Positions 1-11,150 of a stretch of 64,000 nt of DNA are shown piece by piece. Origin of the DNA: Plecoglossus altivelis. Its lineage: Eukaryota > Chordata > Actinopteri > Osmeriformes > Plecoglossidae. Each line of letters begins with the position of its first letter. Position 1 is the first letter of the stretch. The notes under the pieces were generated by a model that made no database searches, had not been told where the DNA came from, and was given only the letters and a program-made list of their open reading frames with translations. The stretch covers positions 11,864,152-11,928,151 of the forward strand of contig BROE01000001.1 of NCBI GenBank assembly GCA_036571765.1, read 5' to 3'. Position numbers and translations under genes: made by a program.

Positions 1-143
1 CAAACAAACACAGACACACATATATATATATGTATACATACACACACCATTTCTCTTACGCACACCCTCTCTCCCAGACACACACACAATACATCTCTCT
101 CACACCCACACAACACATCTCTCTCACACACCCAAACAGCACA

Positions 144-153
<10 letters not shown>

Positions 154-203
<50 letters not shown>
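154..203. repeat. lrrcc1: (CA)n microsatellite abutting lrrcc1 exon
   Basis: About 25 CA units; on the coding strand it is (GT)n, and its first GT is the splice donor of the 204-412 exon. Confidence 0.95.
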
Positions 204-205
<2 letters not shown>

Positions 206-3200
206 GTAGGCCCTCTTGACCTCCTCCAGCTCCTGCTCCCTGTCCTCCAGCTGCTGTTTGAGCTCCTCCTTGCGGAGGCTGAGCTGCTCCAGTCGCTCCC
301 GCAGCTCCACCAGGGGGCCCGTCTCCTCCTCCAGCTGCTGCTGGAACCTCTTCTGGGCCTGGACGCTCTCCTCACGCAACCGGCGCACCTGCTCATCCCG
401 CTCCTGCACCGCCTGCCCACGAGGAGGGAGGTGGGGGAGGGCGAGAGGCAGAGGGAGGTGAGAGGGAGGAGAGGGGGAGAGATAAATGATAGTTGCCATG
501 ACAGAGATTCCAAGTGGGTTCATATAATATGCTGTATTAAAATGCAATGCTGAATAAAAGTCAGTCCAAAGCAAAGGGGAACAAAGACACTGATGTTGCC
601 AGCCCGCTAGCCTGCCCGCTACCTCTTTGAGTTTTCGGATGGTCTCCGTCTGGTCGTCGATGACCTTGGCTTTGATCCTGAGGGCGTCGTTGTCTCGCTC
701 GTTCTGTTTCTTCTGCGACTCCAGCTCCGTGGACAGCACCTCGACCTTAGCCTCCAGACGACCTCTGTCCTGAGCCAATGAGGCGCCTGCGTGAGAGAAG
801 GGGAGGAGTCAGACACAGATCAAGGCTTTCAATGTGAAAGTAAACAACAGAGGGGGTTGCAATGTGCTACATGCTACTGTGACACAACAAAACAAGAGGC
901 CGCCCAGTCATGGTGGTTATCCCTACGTAGAATCAGATGTCCACAAGATGGCAGTAGCATTACACCAGCTCCTCTCCAGTCAGCACAGCGTATGACTCCT
1001 CATATTATGTGTATTGGTTAAACAGTGCCGTGCACTGCAGGTCCCCCTTACACTGGGGCCGTACAACCTTGCTGCGCCAGCTCCTGGCCCCAGATCTTCC
1101 TCTCGGCCCTCAGGCCGTCGATGACCGACTCCTGGGCGCTGAGCTGAGCCAGGAGGCGCGACTTGTCCTTCTTCATGAGCTCCAGCTGCAGGTTGAGACG
1201 GCGGTCCTGCTCCAGCCCCGCCTCCAGGGGGCGCAGACGAGCCTTGGGGGGAGCAGAGGGACAGGGCGTGACCAGGGGGATCGTGGGACGGAGGGGCAGA
1301 CAAGGGCAGTGGCACAGAGACAGAGATAGAGAGAGGGCGAGAGAGAAAGGCAAGAGGGACAGAAACAGAGAGACAGGCAGAGAGAGACAGGCAGAAACCC
1401 AGACAGGTAGCCAGGACAGAAATAGAGAGACAGGCAGAGAGGGACAGACAGGCAGAAAGAGAGAAACAGAAAGACAGGCAGAGACCCAGACAGGTAGAGG
1501 GACAGACAGAGGTCACTCTCGACAAAAAAAGCCAGATGGATGGTAAGCTGCTGTGGCATATTTTACCAGCGTACGTCCCAGAGGGTTTCCTCAGCCTCTC
1601 ACTGAGACTCCTTGTGAAAGACACTGACAGCCTGCTAGATTTCGGGAGTGCAAATGACAACTTCAAACGCAATCTCAATGCCGCCTGGAAGCCCACATAT
1701 CCACATCTCCCATGAATACCTTGAGCTCGTTCACCGCATCTTTCTTGGTTCTGATAAGCTCAGCAATGCGGTTCTTCTGTTCCTTGACCATAGCGGTGAG
1801 ATCCTCCACCAGGGAACCAGATTGTTTCTCTCTCTGCTGGGAGCGGGTCAAGGCCGACCTCACCTCCGACAGCTCCGCGCTCAGGTGATCGCACCCCTCC
1901 TTCACCTACGGAGAGAGGTGGAGGGGAGATGAGAAGGTATTCAAGGCTCCGCTCAAAAAAAAAAAAATTTATTCAAATGCAACCTTCACCATTCACCTGG
2001 AGGATTCAGTCTAGTCAGAGTCTTTCAGTGGACAATACAGGCAGACAAGCATGGAGCAAAGCAATTCAGTGTTCTATTTTTCCAGTAAGGGTGAAAGGAT
2101 ACATTTCAAACGAGAGCATTTGAATGACATGTGTTGATAAAAAATGTCAGGAAAAGAGTTAGATCAGATTTGACTGCACATGTTTTTCATTACGGAAACT
2201 TGATGACTTTGGTCTTGGTCAGAAAGTATACAAACATCTTAGATTTAATCATCAATCAATGTCTAAACGTTCATCAATCAAAGATTATACAAGGAAGTCA
2301 TCTAGAAAAGCTGTCTGTCTAGATTGGACCAGCAATTTGTAGGTAATCAAAAACACTGTGGTTGAGGTTGAAGTTCAGTGCTTCAGAATTGGCAAGGTGG
2401 TAACATACATTAGTCCCTCAAAAGTGCGAGATTGGAAAAATCAACAATTATGATTTTTTTCTGCTAGCACAGGCTCTGCTATATTGGAATACTTTCAGTG
2501 GAGAGTGACAGGAAATATAGAGGACAGAGTGAGAGAGGAGGGGACAAACAGGAAATGGCCCAGGCTTGAATGGAATGCTAGCCTAAGTGATGACGCACTC
2601 TTAACTGCTGAGCCATCGGGCGCCTCGAAAACGCTGCTTTTAGAGGATGATTAAACTCTCTGATCTCTTTGACACCAGCAGAAAGACGCTTGTGTGACAC
2701 AGACGAGGCAGTCAGAGAGGGGGAGGAGTCAGACACAGATGAGTCATGGATGGGATAATGGGTTATTGGGTTGATTCAGAACCGAGTAAAAAGCAGACGT
2801 GAAGAAGCAGGGACCAGACCTCGGTGAAGCGCGCGGCCTCGATGGTGAGGCCCATGCGGAACTCGTCCTCCAGGGCGGCGTACTGCTGCCTGCCCTCTGC
2901 CAGCCTCTCCTCCAGCGCTGACACGCGCTGGGCGTGTCTCCACTCGGCAGACTCCGCCTCCCTCGCCACCGCCTCGCGGAACTCCGCCCCACCCGGCACC
3001 AGCCTGGACTCCAACTCTTTTCTGTGGGATGGGGGGGAGGGTGAGGAAGCCATAATTTGGGTTTTATTAGCAGCTTAAGGAGACACGACCCAGAACTCTG
3101 CAGTCCCGTAAACGTGTCAGACAGGGTCTTCAGTAAGGCAGCACTGTAACTAGCACGAACACGTGTGGTGTTTCACCTGTACTCCTGTTCCCTGGAGGCC

Positions 3201-6200
3201 AGCAGCTCCTGCAGCTGCTGCAGCTTCTCTTTGTGCTGCTTCCCCAGGGCCTTGTGGATCTCCACCTCTCTCCTCAAAGCTGCAGCCTTGTTCCCCAGCT
3301 CCTGCTGTCTCTTCATCTGAAAGGTTCAACTTCACCGGTCAGAGGCTAGGAATCTTCTGCTAGCCGTGACACTTTACCCGTAATCGTGGGCGATTATGAC
3401 CAAATAGACTGACCAAGTCGTAAAAAAGACCAGCCTAATCTGGTATGGATGTTATCCTGGTAATCTTATCCTGATACTCAAATCATCTGTAGCCCGGCTA
3501 GCTACCTCCTCAGCCTGCTGGCGGGCCGTCAGAGCCTCCTTGTGGGCCGCGCTGTCCTCCAGGCTGCGTAGCGCCCTCTGCTGGCAGGCCTCCTGCTGCA
3601 AGGCTTGCTCCAGCTGCAGGGCCAGACTCTGGCTCCTCTCTTCCAGTTCCTCCACCCGAGCCTGCAGCCCCGAGCGCTCCGCTCGCTCCCGCAGGAGCAG
3701 CTGCTTCAGCCTGCGGGCAGGAAGGGGGGGAGGGAGGGAGGCGGAGAGGAAGGGAAGATGTGGAGTGAGGGGGGAGGAAGAGGAAGAGGGGGGAGGGGGA
3801 GAGAAGCGGAGAAGGGACCAAATAGAGAGGAATAGACACAAACAGCAAAGAAAGGGAAGAGGTAGAGAACAATTGATAGACACAATTAGACAAGGTAGAG
3901 AGTTGAAGATCGGGAGCCAAGTGATCCTGTGAGGGGGGGCGGACAGGGTCATTAGTGTTGACCGGGGAACTGCTGCGGAGATGGCAATTAAGACCGATTC
4001 ATGCGTCACCACTGACATATGCTTGTCACCGTGACTGCCATAAGCACGATTTATCTTGTGAGGGTGAAGACAAGGGCAGTCCGTCAGAACACACATGGCT
4101 CACTGCAAAGTGCAGCCATCTATCTCCGCAGAATTCGGCAGAAGGATGCATTTAGTGACACAAGCTCTTTGAAAGGTTTTAATTATAGATAATTAGGCCC
4201 CGCTGTAGTCAATGGCAAGGCATAAGCAGGCCAGATTCACTATAGATAGGTGTGACAGCTCTTGCTGATGCAAATGGTCCAAGCACTATCCTTCCAGGCA
4301 GGTGTGTTGCTTTTTATGTAATGGAAAATGAAAGGCTGAATTCCCAAATCTACTGTGAAGTACATACACTTTAATGTGCCATTAGAGCATTTGGGTGCAC
4401 CGAGTACGGCAGTGTTAGTGTCTTTCAGATATGTTTATTGGCTGTACAGGACTGAAAGGAAGAATGTGTGTGTGCGTGCATTAATGTTTGTGTGCATGTG
4501 TTTAAATCTGCATGTGTTTATATATTTATGTGTGCCCATGTATGAATCAGAATGTGTGTGCATGTGTATGTATCTATGTGTGTGGGGGACCTGTCTGTGG
4601 TGTGTTGGACCTGTCTGTGGTGTGTTGAACCTGTCTGTAGTGTGTGTGGGACCTGTCAGTGGTGTGTTGAACCTGTCTGTGGTGTGTGTGGGAACTGTCT
4701 GTGGTGTGTGTGGGAACTGTCTGTGGTGTGTGTGGGAACTGTCTGTGGTGTGTGTGGGAACTGTCTGTGGTGTGTTGAACCTGTCTGTGGTGTGTGTGGG
4801 ACCTGTCTGTGGTGTGTGTGTGGGACCTGTCTGTGGCGTGTGTGAGACCTGTCTGTGGTGTGTGTGAGACCTGTCTGTGGTGTGTGTGTAGGACCTGTCT
4901 GTGGTGTGCAGGGCCAGGCTCTGCAGGTCTTTCTCCTCGCTGGCTTGTGTCTGCAGGCTCTTCATCTGCTCTGTCAGCTTCCTGACAGCCTGCTCTGCTT
5001 TCCAGCGCCTCTCCCTCTCCTGGTCGCGCTCCTCCACGATGGCCTGACACACACACAGGCACGCACGCACGCACACGCACGCACCCATGCACGCACATAC
5101 ACACACACAGGCACGCACGCGAACGCACCCCCGCACGCACACACACATGCACGCACGCAAGCACACACACACACACGCACAAGAATCCTTGATCTTCTGC
5201 TGTACTTTCTGCACTATTCCTAACATCTCTCTGGATAAAAGCTTCCGCTCAACTAAATCAAATGTAACTAGAAGAGACATCAAAACACACACAGACACAT
5301 ACACACACAGACACAAAACACACACTGCAGACACACAGACACACACTGAACACACACAGACACTGCACAACACAAAAAATCTAATACAGAATCACAGAGT
5401 CACGCACAACTGGCGCCAAAATCGACTACCTCCCTGCCACTATTAATCAGTCAAAGTACAAGTGCATGGCCAACAGCAATGTCCGAGTCCTAGTCCATCC
5501 TCATCCATACCCTGTATGTCTCCTCCTCCCCCGTGGGCCGGGTACTCCTGTCCCCCAGGGCTCTGGGAGGGTCTGGGCCCCTCTTGGCTGGCCCCGCTGT
5601 GTCTGCAGGGCCTGCGGCAGCAGTGGGGCCTCGACTCTTCCTCCAGGGGCCCCCTGCACACTTTGAACCTCTGCCTCTGTGGCCTTCTGGGTCGCTGCGT
5701 GTAAAAACGGTTTATTTGAAACAGGTGAAAAAGTGATATTGTTTCAAAACAAAATACCCCCAAAAAAGCAAGAGGAAAATCTTGGCGTCGTCTTTAAAAG
5801 GCTTTTGAAACGAGCCTTGGGAAAAGTTGGGCCATGGACCGGCAAACTTTTCTTTAAAGCGCCACCTTGTCTTTCACGAGGGCGTCAGACGCTGCCAAAA
5901 CAAAATGAGGGCAAGGCCAAAAGCAGGTGTCATGCGAGGCTGATGAAATAAGATGAGGGGGCAGAGCCAGACTCGACGTGTCATCGATCACATGCAATTG
6001 ATGACAGCTGTGATTCCAAGGAGTAGAGGAGGAGAGTTGAAACCATGGGTGGGAGGGAGAGATTGATGAGCCAACCTACTGAGGAGCAGGGGAACTCATT
6101 ATATCACCCAGGTACTCATTAGGCTGTCGGCTCGTAAACAAAGCAAAGGAATGAGATCCTCCATAAACACTCTAACCCTGACATGTATGTGTATTGTCAA

Positions 6201-8335
6201 TATCGGTGCATTTACGGGCAGTTCTGTTTGGGCGCTATTTAGACAGGGGACAAGATGCAATTTTCAATTTTTCATCGTGCATGGTATAATATATGTATTT
6301 TTATATCATAATCTTAAAAATGACTGCTTATAGCGTCATTTAAGTGACTTATAACGTCATTTAAGTGTACAGTATCAGGCTTAAGCCATGTCTCATGTTC
6401 CGTAGTGAGACTGTAAGAAGTGTAAACTGGCACATGAAAGAACAGGGCTCCACCTGTCTGTTGCCCTGGCCTCCTTCACAGGCCTCTTCCCCGCAGCTCT
6501 GCTGCTCCTCTGCTGGGCTGGCCGGACCCTGGAGCCCCGGCGGTTCTCCTTCCCGCTGTCACAGTCGCTTTCTGACGTGTGGTCGATGTCCCTCTTGGGC
6601 TTCCGTAGCTGGGCTGCGGGGGCGGAGCTGCTGCGGGCATCACCAGCAGGTGTCTGAGACAGGGGTGTACGAAGAGGGTGAAGATGGGTAAACAACAACA
6701 TCTCAAACAAACATGTTTGATGATCCCCCCCCACTCCCCCCCGGACAAACAAAACCAGGGCTCTGTGGGTAAATGGTTTCGACAGGTGCAGACAGTCTTA
6801 TCCAGACCCAGGCTCACCTGCTGGAAGAGCTGGGACACCTGCTGTTCGAGTTTCTGAATGCGGTCTTCATTGTAGGGATCTGCTGCCAGGTCATACTGCG
6901 GTGGGTGGGGCTGTCTGGTTGGTGGGGTGGGCTCCACAGGACACGCCCGCAGGGTGGGGAGAGGGCCTCCTTTCCTGGCCTGCGTGTGCATGCATGACAC
7001 GTGCAAAGGTTGGACCAGGTCAAGCCTTTCTGAGACATTTCTTTCGATTCTTGTTGATGCTTGAGGGAGCAAAACAAATCCTCTTGGATTTAGATTAGCT
7101 CGATTTTAAGGCAGTCGAGTATAACATGCAAATTGTGCTTTTTCACCCTTTTCTTTTTCAATTAAGAAAAAACAAAACAAATTAATGAATTTCGGCAGCT
7201 ATTTTCTTTTGCTATAGCAACTCTTACCAGGTCATTAGCACTGGTGTCTGATGAAAGCAAGAATTCCACATAGTCATCCAGACCCGGGACATCGATAGGA
7301 CAACTGTTTCCTAAGAAAGTGGGGTTTCCAAGCCGGTCCACCCTGTCCAGACTAGAGATCTGAGGCAGTGCCTGGAACACCATCTCCCTGTAACCTGACA
7401 AAGGAAAAGAAACTGAAGTAATACAAATAACAAACACCACAGCAAACAGCACAAAGATGTCAAATGACCAGATAACTACGAATCACTCAGAGAGCAGTCT
7501 CACCTGGCGAACTGCAAAGAGGGTTATCTGTGCCATCCACGCACAACGTGACTTCCCTTAAGTTCTGCAGTCCCAGCATGCACTGCAGCAACTGGTTGAT
7601 GCTGCCCAGGCGGTTGCTATGGAGACTGAGGTGTTTCAGCTTGTATTCGGCCCCATGAAGGTAGAGTAAGCCTGCAGATTTGAAGAGTTTATGTGTTCAT
7701 GTAACATGTGGATGGGATTATATGTATGATGCTTTAAATGTGTGTCATAAATGTTAACCGATATTTGAATGGGATCGTGACCCACCTGTTAGGTCACTTA
7801 TGTGATTGTACGATAGATTTAAAGTAGTCAAGTTCACTAGACCATTCAGTCCTGTGTTACAGCAAGAAAATGTGTCAAAATCACAAACAGCAAAGATACA
7901 TTCACTACTTCAGAGGTAAATCAGGTGATATTCTGAAGCTCACCTTCAACTTTTGTGATTAGGTTGCAGGACAAGTTTAGAGTTCTCAATGAGGCAAGGG
8001 AGCAAAGTCCCTCGATGCAAGTAATGCTATTGGATGACAAGTCCAAGTGTCGGAGACGCCAAGCTGCCGTCAAGCCTTCCAGTCTCGATATTCTGTTGCA
8101 GTGAAGGTTCAGCGATGTCACACCGCTGCTCAGCGACACCTCCAACAAACTTGGAAAAGATATGGATGGAAATAGGAAGACGAGGGTGAGGAAGAGTTAC
8201 AGACCAGTGGCCTCGTTTTTATTTTAAGCTACCGGAGATTCAATCGATCGTTGGGAACGTATAGACAAGAACGTGGAGCTTTGACTACCTTGATATGTTC
8301 TTGTCTATCAAGCACAACTCTCCATCCGCCATAAC
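204..8335 (-). CDS. lrrcc1: Leucine-rich repeat and coiled-coil domain protein 1 (LRRCC1/CLERC), 3' end beyond window
   Basis: Centriole/centrosome protein; the family acts in centriole organisation and mitotic spindle poles. Coding exons, transcription order: 8289-8332 (exon begins 8335), 7944-8149, 7786-7851, 7504-7671, 7228-7394, 6818-6979, 6454-6653, 5511-5694, 4895-5043, 3506-3710, 3177-3316, 2820-3021, 1720-1905, 1068-1242, 623-786, 204-412. All have AG/GT borders and matching phases, giving about 875 residues; human is about 1030, so the C-terminus lies left of position 204. The start is ATG at 8332 (MADGELCLIDKNIS), matching the human segment before the first repeat. Residues about 15-160 are SDS22-like LRRs (LNLHCNRI, LDLSSNSI, LNLSCNLI, LNLSYNHI); about 218-400 a low-complexity charged linker with the conserved SESD motif; about 402-875 coiled coil, including DDQTETIRKLKE. 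The last visible donor sits in a GT repeat and the 4895 donor adjoins a minisatellite. Identity is confident; the 5511-5694 exon is poorly conserved. Confidence 0.93.
941..957 (+). promoter_or_regulatory. CTCF-like motif in lrrcc1 intron
   Basis: CCACAAGATGGCAGTAG fits the CTCF core consensus. Such motifs can be carried by SINEs; no flanking repeat is obvious. Confidence 0.45.
1303..1512. repeat. GAGACAGGCAGA-type minisatellite
   Basis: Degenerate tandem units of AGAGACAGGCAG and related forms within an lrrcc1 intron. Confidence 0.8.
4586..4912. repeat. lrrcc1: 22-bp minisatellite derived from an lrrcc1 exon-intron junction
   Basis: About 15 units of 20-24 bp, plus-strand form GGACCTGTCTGTGGTGTGTG. 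The last unit is the true 3' end and donor of the 4895-5043 exon (coding strand CACCACAGACAG then GTCC). Several units carry a C-to-A change that alters the donor-like GG. Confidence 0.9.
5041..5375. repeat. CA/CG-rich simple repeats
   Basis: Imperfect (CA)n and GCAC tracts at 5045-5180 and 5284-5375 within an lrrcc1 intron. Confidence 0.85.
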
Positions 8336-8499
8336 CTGTAACATTAATGACGAGCTTTGATTGTGTAAAACAAAGATATCTCAAATCCTAATAAAATGAT
8401 GTATTTATATGAATAAACTGATTTGATCAAGAGATAACATGACAATGAACATGGCAATAACGCGTTCAGTTATTTGGCCAAAAAACGGCGTAAACGAAC

Positions 8500-8651
8500 T
8501 TTTGTATATATTCTATATTTATACAATATAGAACTGTTTCTAACTTTACATATCATTGTTTTTCCGGATTTCTTTCAGACAAAACATACAGATAATGCAT
8601 GCATTCGGTAATATCTTACCAATCGTCTCAACACCAATCATAGAATGCAGC
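8500..8651 (+). repeat. Direct duplicate copy 1 (about 150 bp)
   Basis: This segment recurs at 9740-9893 with only a few substitutions and a one-base indel. It includes the putative donor end of lrrcc1's first non-coding exon. Confidence 0.85.
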
Positions 8652-8760
8652 CAGACAGTTATGCTAACTTTTTGCTGTTGTTGACATGAACTTCAGCAAC
8701 TCATATTCAAGCAAGCATCCACCGGCGTCTCACAAAACGGTGTTTCCATGTGCGAACGTC
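8620..8760 (-). other. lrrcc1: Candidate non-coding first exon of lrrcc1
   Basis: The coding exon starting at 8335 has a clear acceptor just upstream of its ATG, so a 5' UTR exon must lie at higher coordinates. The best donor is GTAAGA after position 8620. The interval contains a short upstream reading frame that starts near 8748 (METPFCETP...) and stops before the donor, so it cannot join the main frame. The 5' end is a guess. Part of this exon lies in a segment duplicated at 9740-9893. Confidence 0.4.
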
Positions 8761-8799
8761 AAAATAAACTACAGAAACTTGTTCTTGATAATAGTTAAA

Positions 8800-9097
8800 G
8801 AATTTGTTTTGGTTTTTACCGCCGCTTGAATTGAATTAGCCGCTTTCTGGCATCACACTTGCCACTTCCTGGTTACGCTAACTCAATGACGTTGATCTAC
8901 TTCCGTTTTTCCGTGTACCCTGGAAAAAAAGTTAATACTGTGCTGCAAAGGAAGCTGTCTGTGGTATTATAGTGTGATTTTAGGACAAGGACTGTCCAAC
9001 GATCATCACGTGAAGCGTGCATTGTGCATAGTTGTAATTCTGTAAGTGTGCGTATCAGAACCCAAGGACGTGCGGTGCCGCGGGCGTCGTTGTGTGG
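8800..9097. promoter_or_regulatory. Probable bidirectional promoter between lrrcc1 and plus-strand transcript(s)
   Basis: The interval separates the 5' end of lrrcc1 (minus) from plus-strand reading frames beginning at 9098. It has ETS-type sites (ACTTCC near 8862, CTTCCG near 8900), a TGACG half-site near 8887, no clear TATA box and locally raised CpG toward 9100. This is typical of TATA-less divergent promoters. The role is inferred from arrangement and motifs only. Confidence 0.4.
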
Positions 9098-9374
9098 ATG
9101 AGCGCCTCAAGACCTTTTAAAAACCACCAGCTTCGCGATGAATCCGTTTCAGAAATGCTGAACCGGTAGGTTGGCTACTAAATGTAGAAGGCTGTGCACG
9201 AGAGGTACATTCCTTAGATAGCTCTGCACCAGCAATATGACAGAAAGGTTGCCTAACGCATACAAATTCAAACTGGACCATCGCCGACCTATTCAGTGGC
9301 TACAGGCAGCAGACCATTTGGAAAACAAAGGAATATTACTGAACACATTGAAGTGTTTTGTGCAAAAGCTGTAA
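9098..9374 (+). CDS. Candidate two-exon microprotein, unrecognised
   Basis: An ATG at 9098 opens a frame (MSASRPFKNHQLRDESV...) that stays open for 22 codons up to a donor after 9165 (CG then GTAGGT). An acceptor at 9232 (CTGCACCAG) rejoins the same frame, which runs as NMTERLPNAYKF... to TAA at 9372-9374. Together they would encode 69 residues over a 67-nt intron, short but within the range of small fish introns. Alternatively, only the second frame (ATG 9237, 45 residues) is translated. The composition is not low-complexity and it sits directly downstream of a probable divergent promoter. I recognise no family and predict no function. It could equally be a non-coding first exon of a downstream plus-strand transcript. 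Confidence 0.25.
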
Positions 9375-9739
9375 ACTATCAATCATACAAGATCTAAAAC
9401 AACATAATCACGTGCCGTTGAGAATAAGAAACAAAAGAATGACATAAAACGCTGTTTATTGTTGTCTATAAATTTCACCAGAAGTCACTATTAGCTCTGA
9501 AAATTCGTTCACAATCGCAAGATTATGTGATGACGGATAATTTGGCCTTCCGTCCACATCCATCATATCTCTGGATAAGATATCTGGATGCGACTCTGTT
9601 ACAACACAAGACATGGGAAACAGCCGTTATTTTCCTGCTGCTCCACAATGAAAACGAAAACATCAAAAGTTGCAGAAAAACACCTGATTTGTCACTGTTC
9701 TCAAGTTGAGATTTTTTTGTTGCAAGGCAAGGTGACGAG

Positions 9740-9893
9740 GTTTTGTACATATTCTATCTTTATACAATATAGAACTGTTTCTAACTTTACATATCATTGT
9801 TTTTCAGGATTTCTTTCAGACAAAACATACAGATAAATGCATGCATTCGGTAATATCTTACCAATCGTCTCAACACCAATCATAGAATGCAGC
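9740..9893 (+). repeat. Direct duplicate copy 2 (about 150 bp)
   Basis: Near-identical copy of 8500-8651, on the other side of the putative bidirectional promoter. The lrrcc1 donor-like sequence is also retained here. I see no terminal repeats, so a local duplication is more likely than a transposon. Confidence 0.85.
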
Positions 9894-9899
9894 AAGGCA

Positions 9900-10625
9900 A
9901 GGTGACTAAGTCCCTGAACTAGAAGCCGTTAAAACTACATTTACAGGAACACAACTTTTAATGATACGTTTGGAGTCTTCTTCATTTCACCTTCTTCAGA
10001 ACACTACTGCAGTGGTGTATGCAAGAAGGGGTGAATGGGTTTGCCATTTAACATAACAGTCCTTTAGGTGCAAACAAACGGTTGTCCGGTGATAAAGGGA
10101 TTCGATCATGCAGGTATAGACCACTACAGCCCTGCAGTATCAGGATACTGATTAGATGAGCGGTTTGCGACAAATAGACAGTGTAGCTACCATGTTCATC
10201 TGACATCCTAACAACAGTCTTTCTCAAAGTTTCTCAAATATTTTGGTTCAACACCGGCTGAGCATTAGACTACTGACTGAACGTCGGCTAAATAGATTCA
10301 ATCTGCTTCTTAGTAAGCCTATGTGATATGTAGGGTCTATGTGTACCAGACCTATGGTTTCAGAGCAGTTTATGATGAAATAATGGATGTCTGCTGTCTA
10401 TATGTGTAAATGCAGTATTTATGCCTGTAGCTAAATGTGAGCACATGTGAAATGTGTTCACTGTGGTTACTCTTACCGTTTCAAAGTAGGAATTGCACTG
10501 GCAAATAAAGCCTGTATTTTCGCTACCCCCAACCGAGCCAATTTAGAGTAATTGTGAAACTAAGTGCGCGGAATTTGCTCAAAGTTGTCTTCAGGGAAAC
10601 ATTTGTTATACATTGAAAGTCGCGT
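9900..10625. other. Intergenic DNA, nothing recognised
   Basis: AT-rich unique-looking sequence between the duplicated segment and a dispersed repeat. I see no exon-like frames, RNA genes or tandem repeats. Confidence 0.5.
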
Positions 10626-10626
10626 G

Positions 10627-11036
10627 GGGGGTGCATGACGGCGGTGCGGTTAGAGCCCTTGCCTCCCAGGAAGGAGATCTTGGGTTTGATTCTTGGGCTG
10701 AATCCAACATCACATGATCTTTCTGGGTGGAGTCTGCATGTCCTCCCCATGTTACCGTGGGTTCTCTCCGGGCACTCTGGCTTCCTCCCACCGTCCAAAG
10801 ACATGCATGTGATAGGTTAATTGGTATATTGAGAAATTGCCCCTAGAGAGTGGATGTGTGAGTGAATGGTTGTCTGTGTCTCTGTGTTAGCCCTGCGACT
10901 TGCTGGCCCCAGTCCAGGGTGTACCCTGCCTATGGCCCAAAAGCTACTGGGTTAGGCTCCAGTCACCCGTGACCCCTAAATGGGAACAAGCGGCACCCCT
11001 CCCAGGAATTAGCAGTAGATAATGGATGGATGGATG
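10627..11036 (+). mobile_element. Dispersed interspersed repeat of a common fish type
   Basis: The stretch has hallmarks of an abundant vertebrate interspersed repeat: a GCGGTTAGAGCCCTTGCCTC block, a TTGGGTTTGATTC block, GGGTTCTCTCCGGG followed by CTTCCTCCCACCGTCCAAAG, and a tail running into ATGGATGGATGG. I recognise the pattern but cannot assign the Repbase family. No transposase frame is present, so it is a non-autonomous copy or fragment, with approximate boundaries. Confidence 0.7.
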
Positions 11037-11150
11037 AAAGTCGCGTTACCATTTCACGGCTGTACATGGATTGATTGATTAATGGATTGTCTTTCCTTCT
11101 TCAGGTTTTGGGTTCCATAACCTGAGAGGATAGGTTAACGCTCCAGTACC

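Noticed and set aside
4586..4912. Possible CRISPR-like regular array (also 38373-39003 and 59990-60622)
   Set aside because: Units are short, contiguous and without unique spacers, and the genome is animal; these are minisatellites.
4435..5373. 312-codon minus-strand frame with THTTDRSHTHH repeats
   Set aside because: It is a read-through of the lrrcc1 exon 4895-5043 into the minisatellite and CA tracts; only the exon part is coding.
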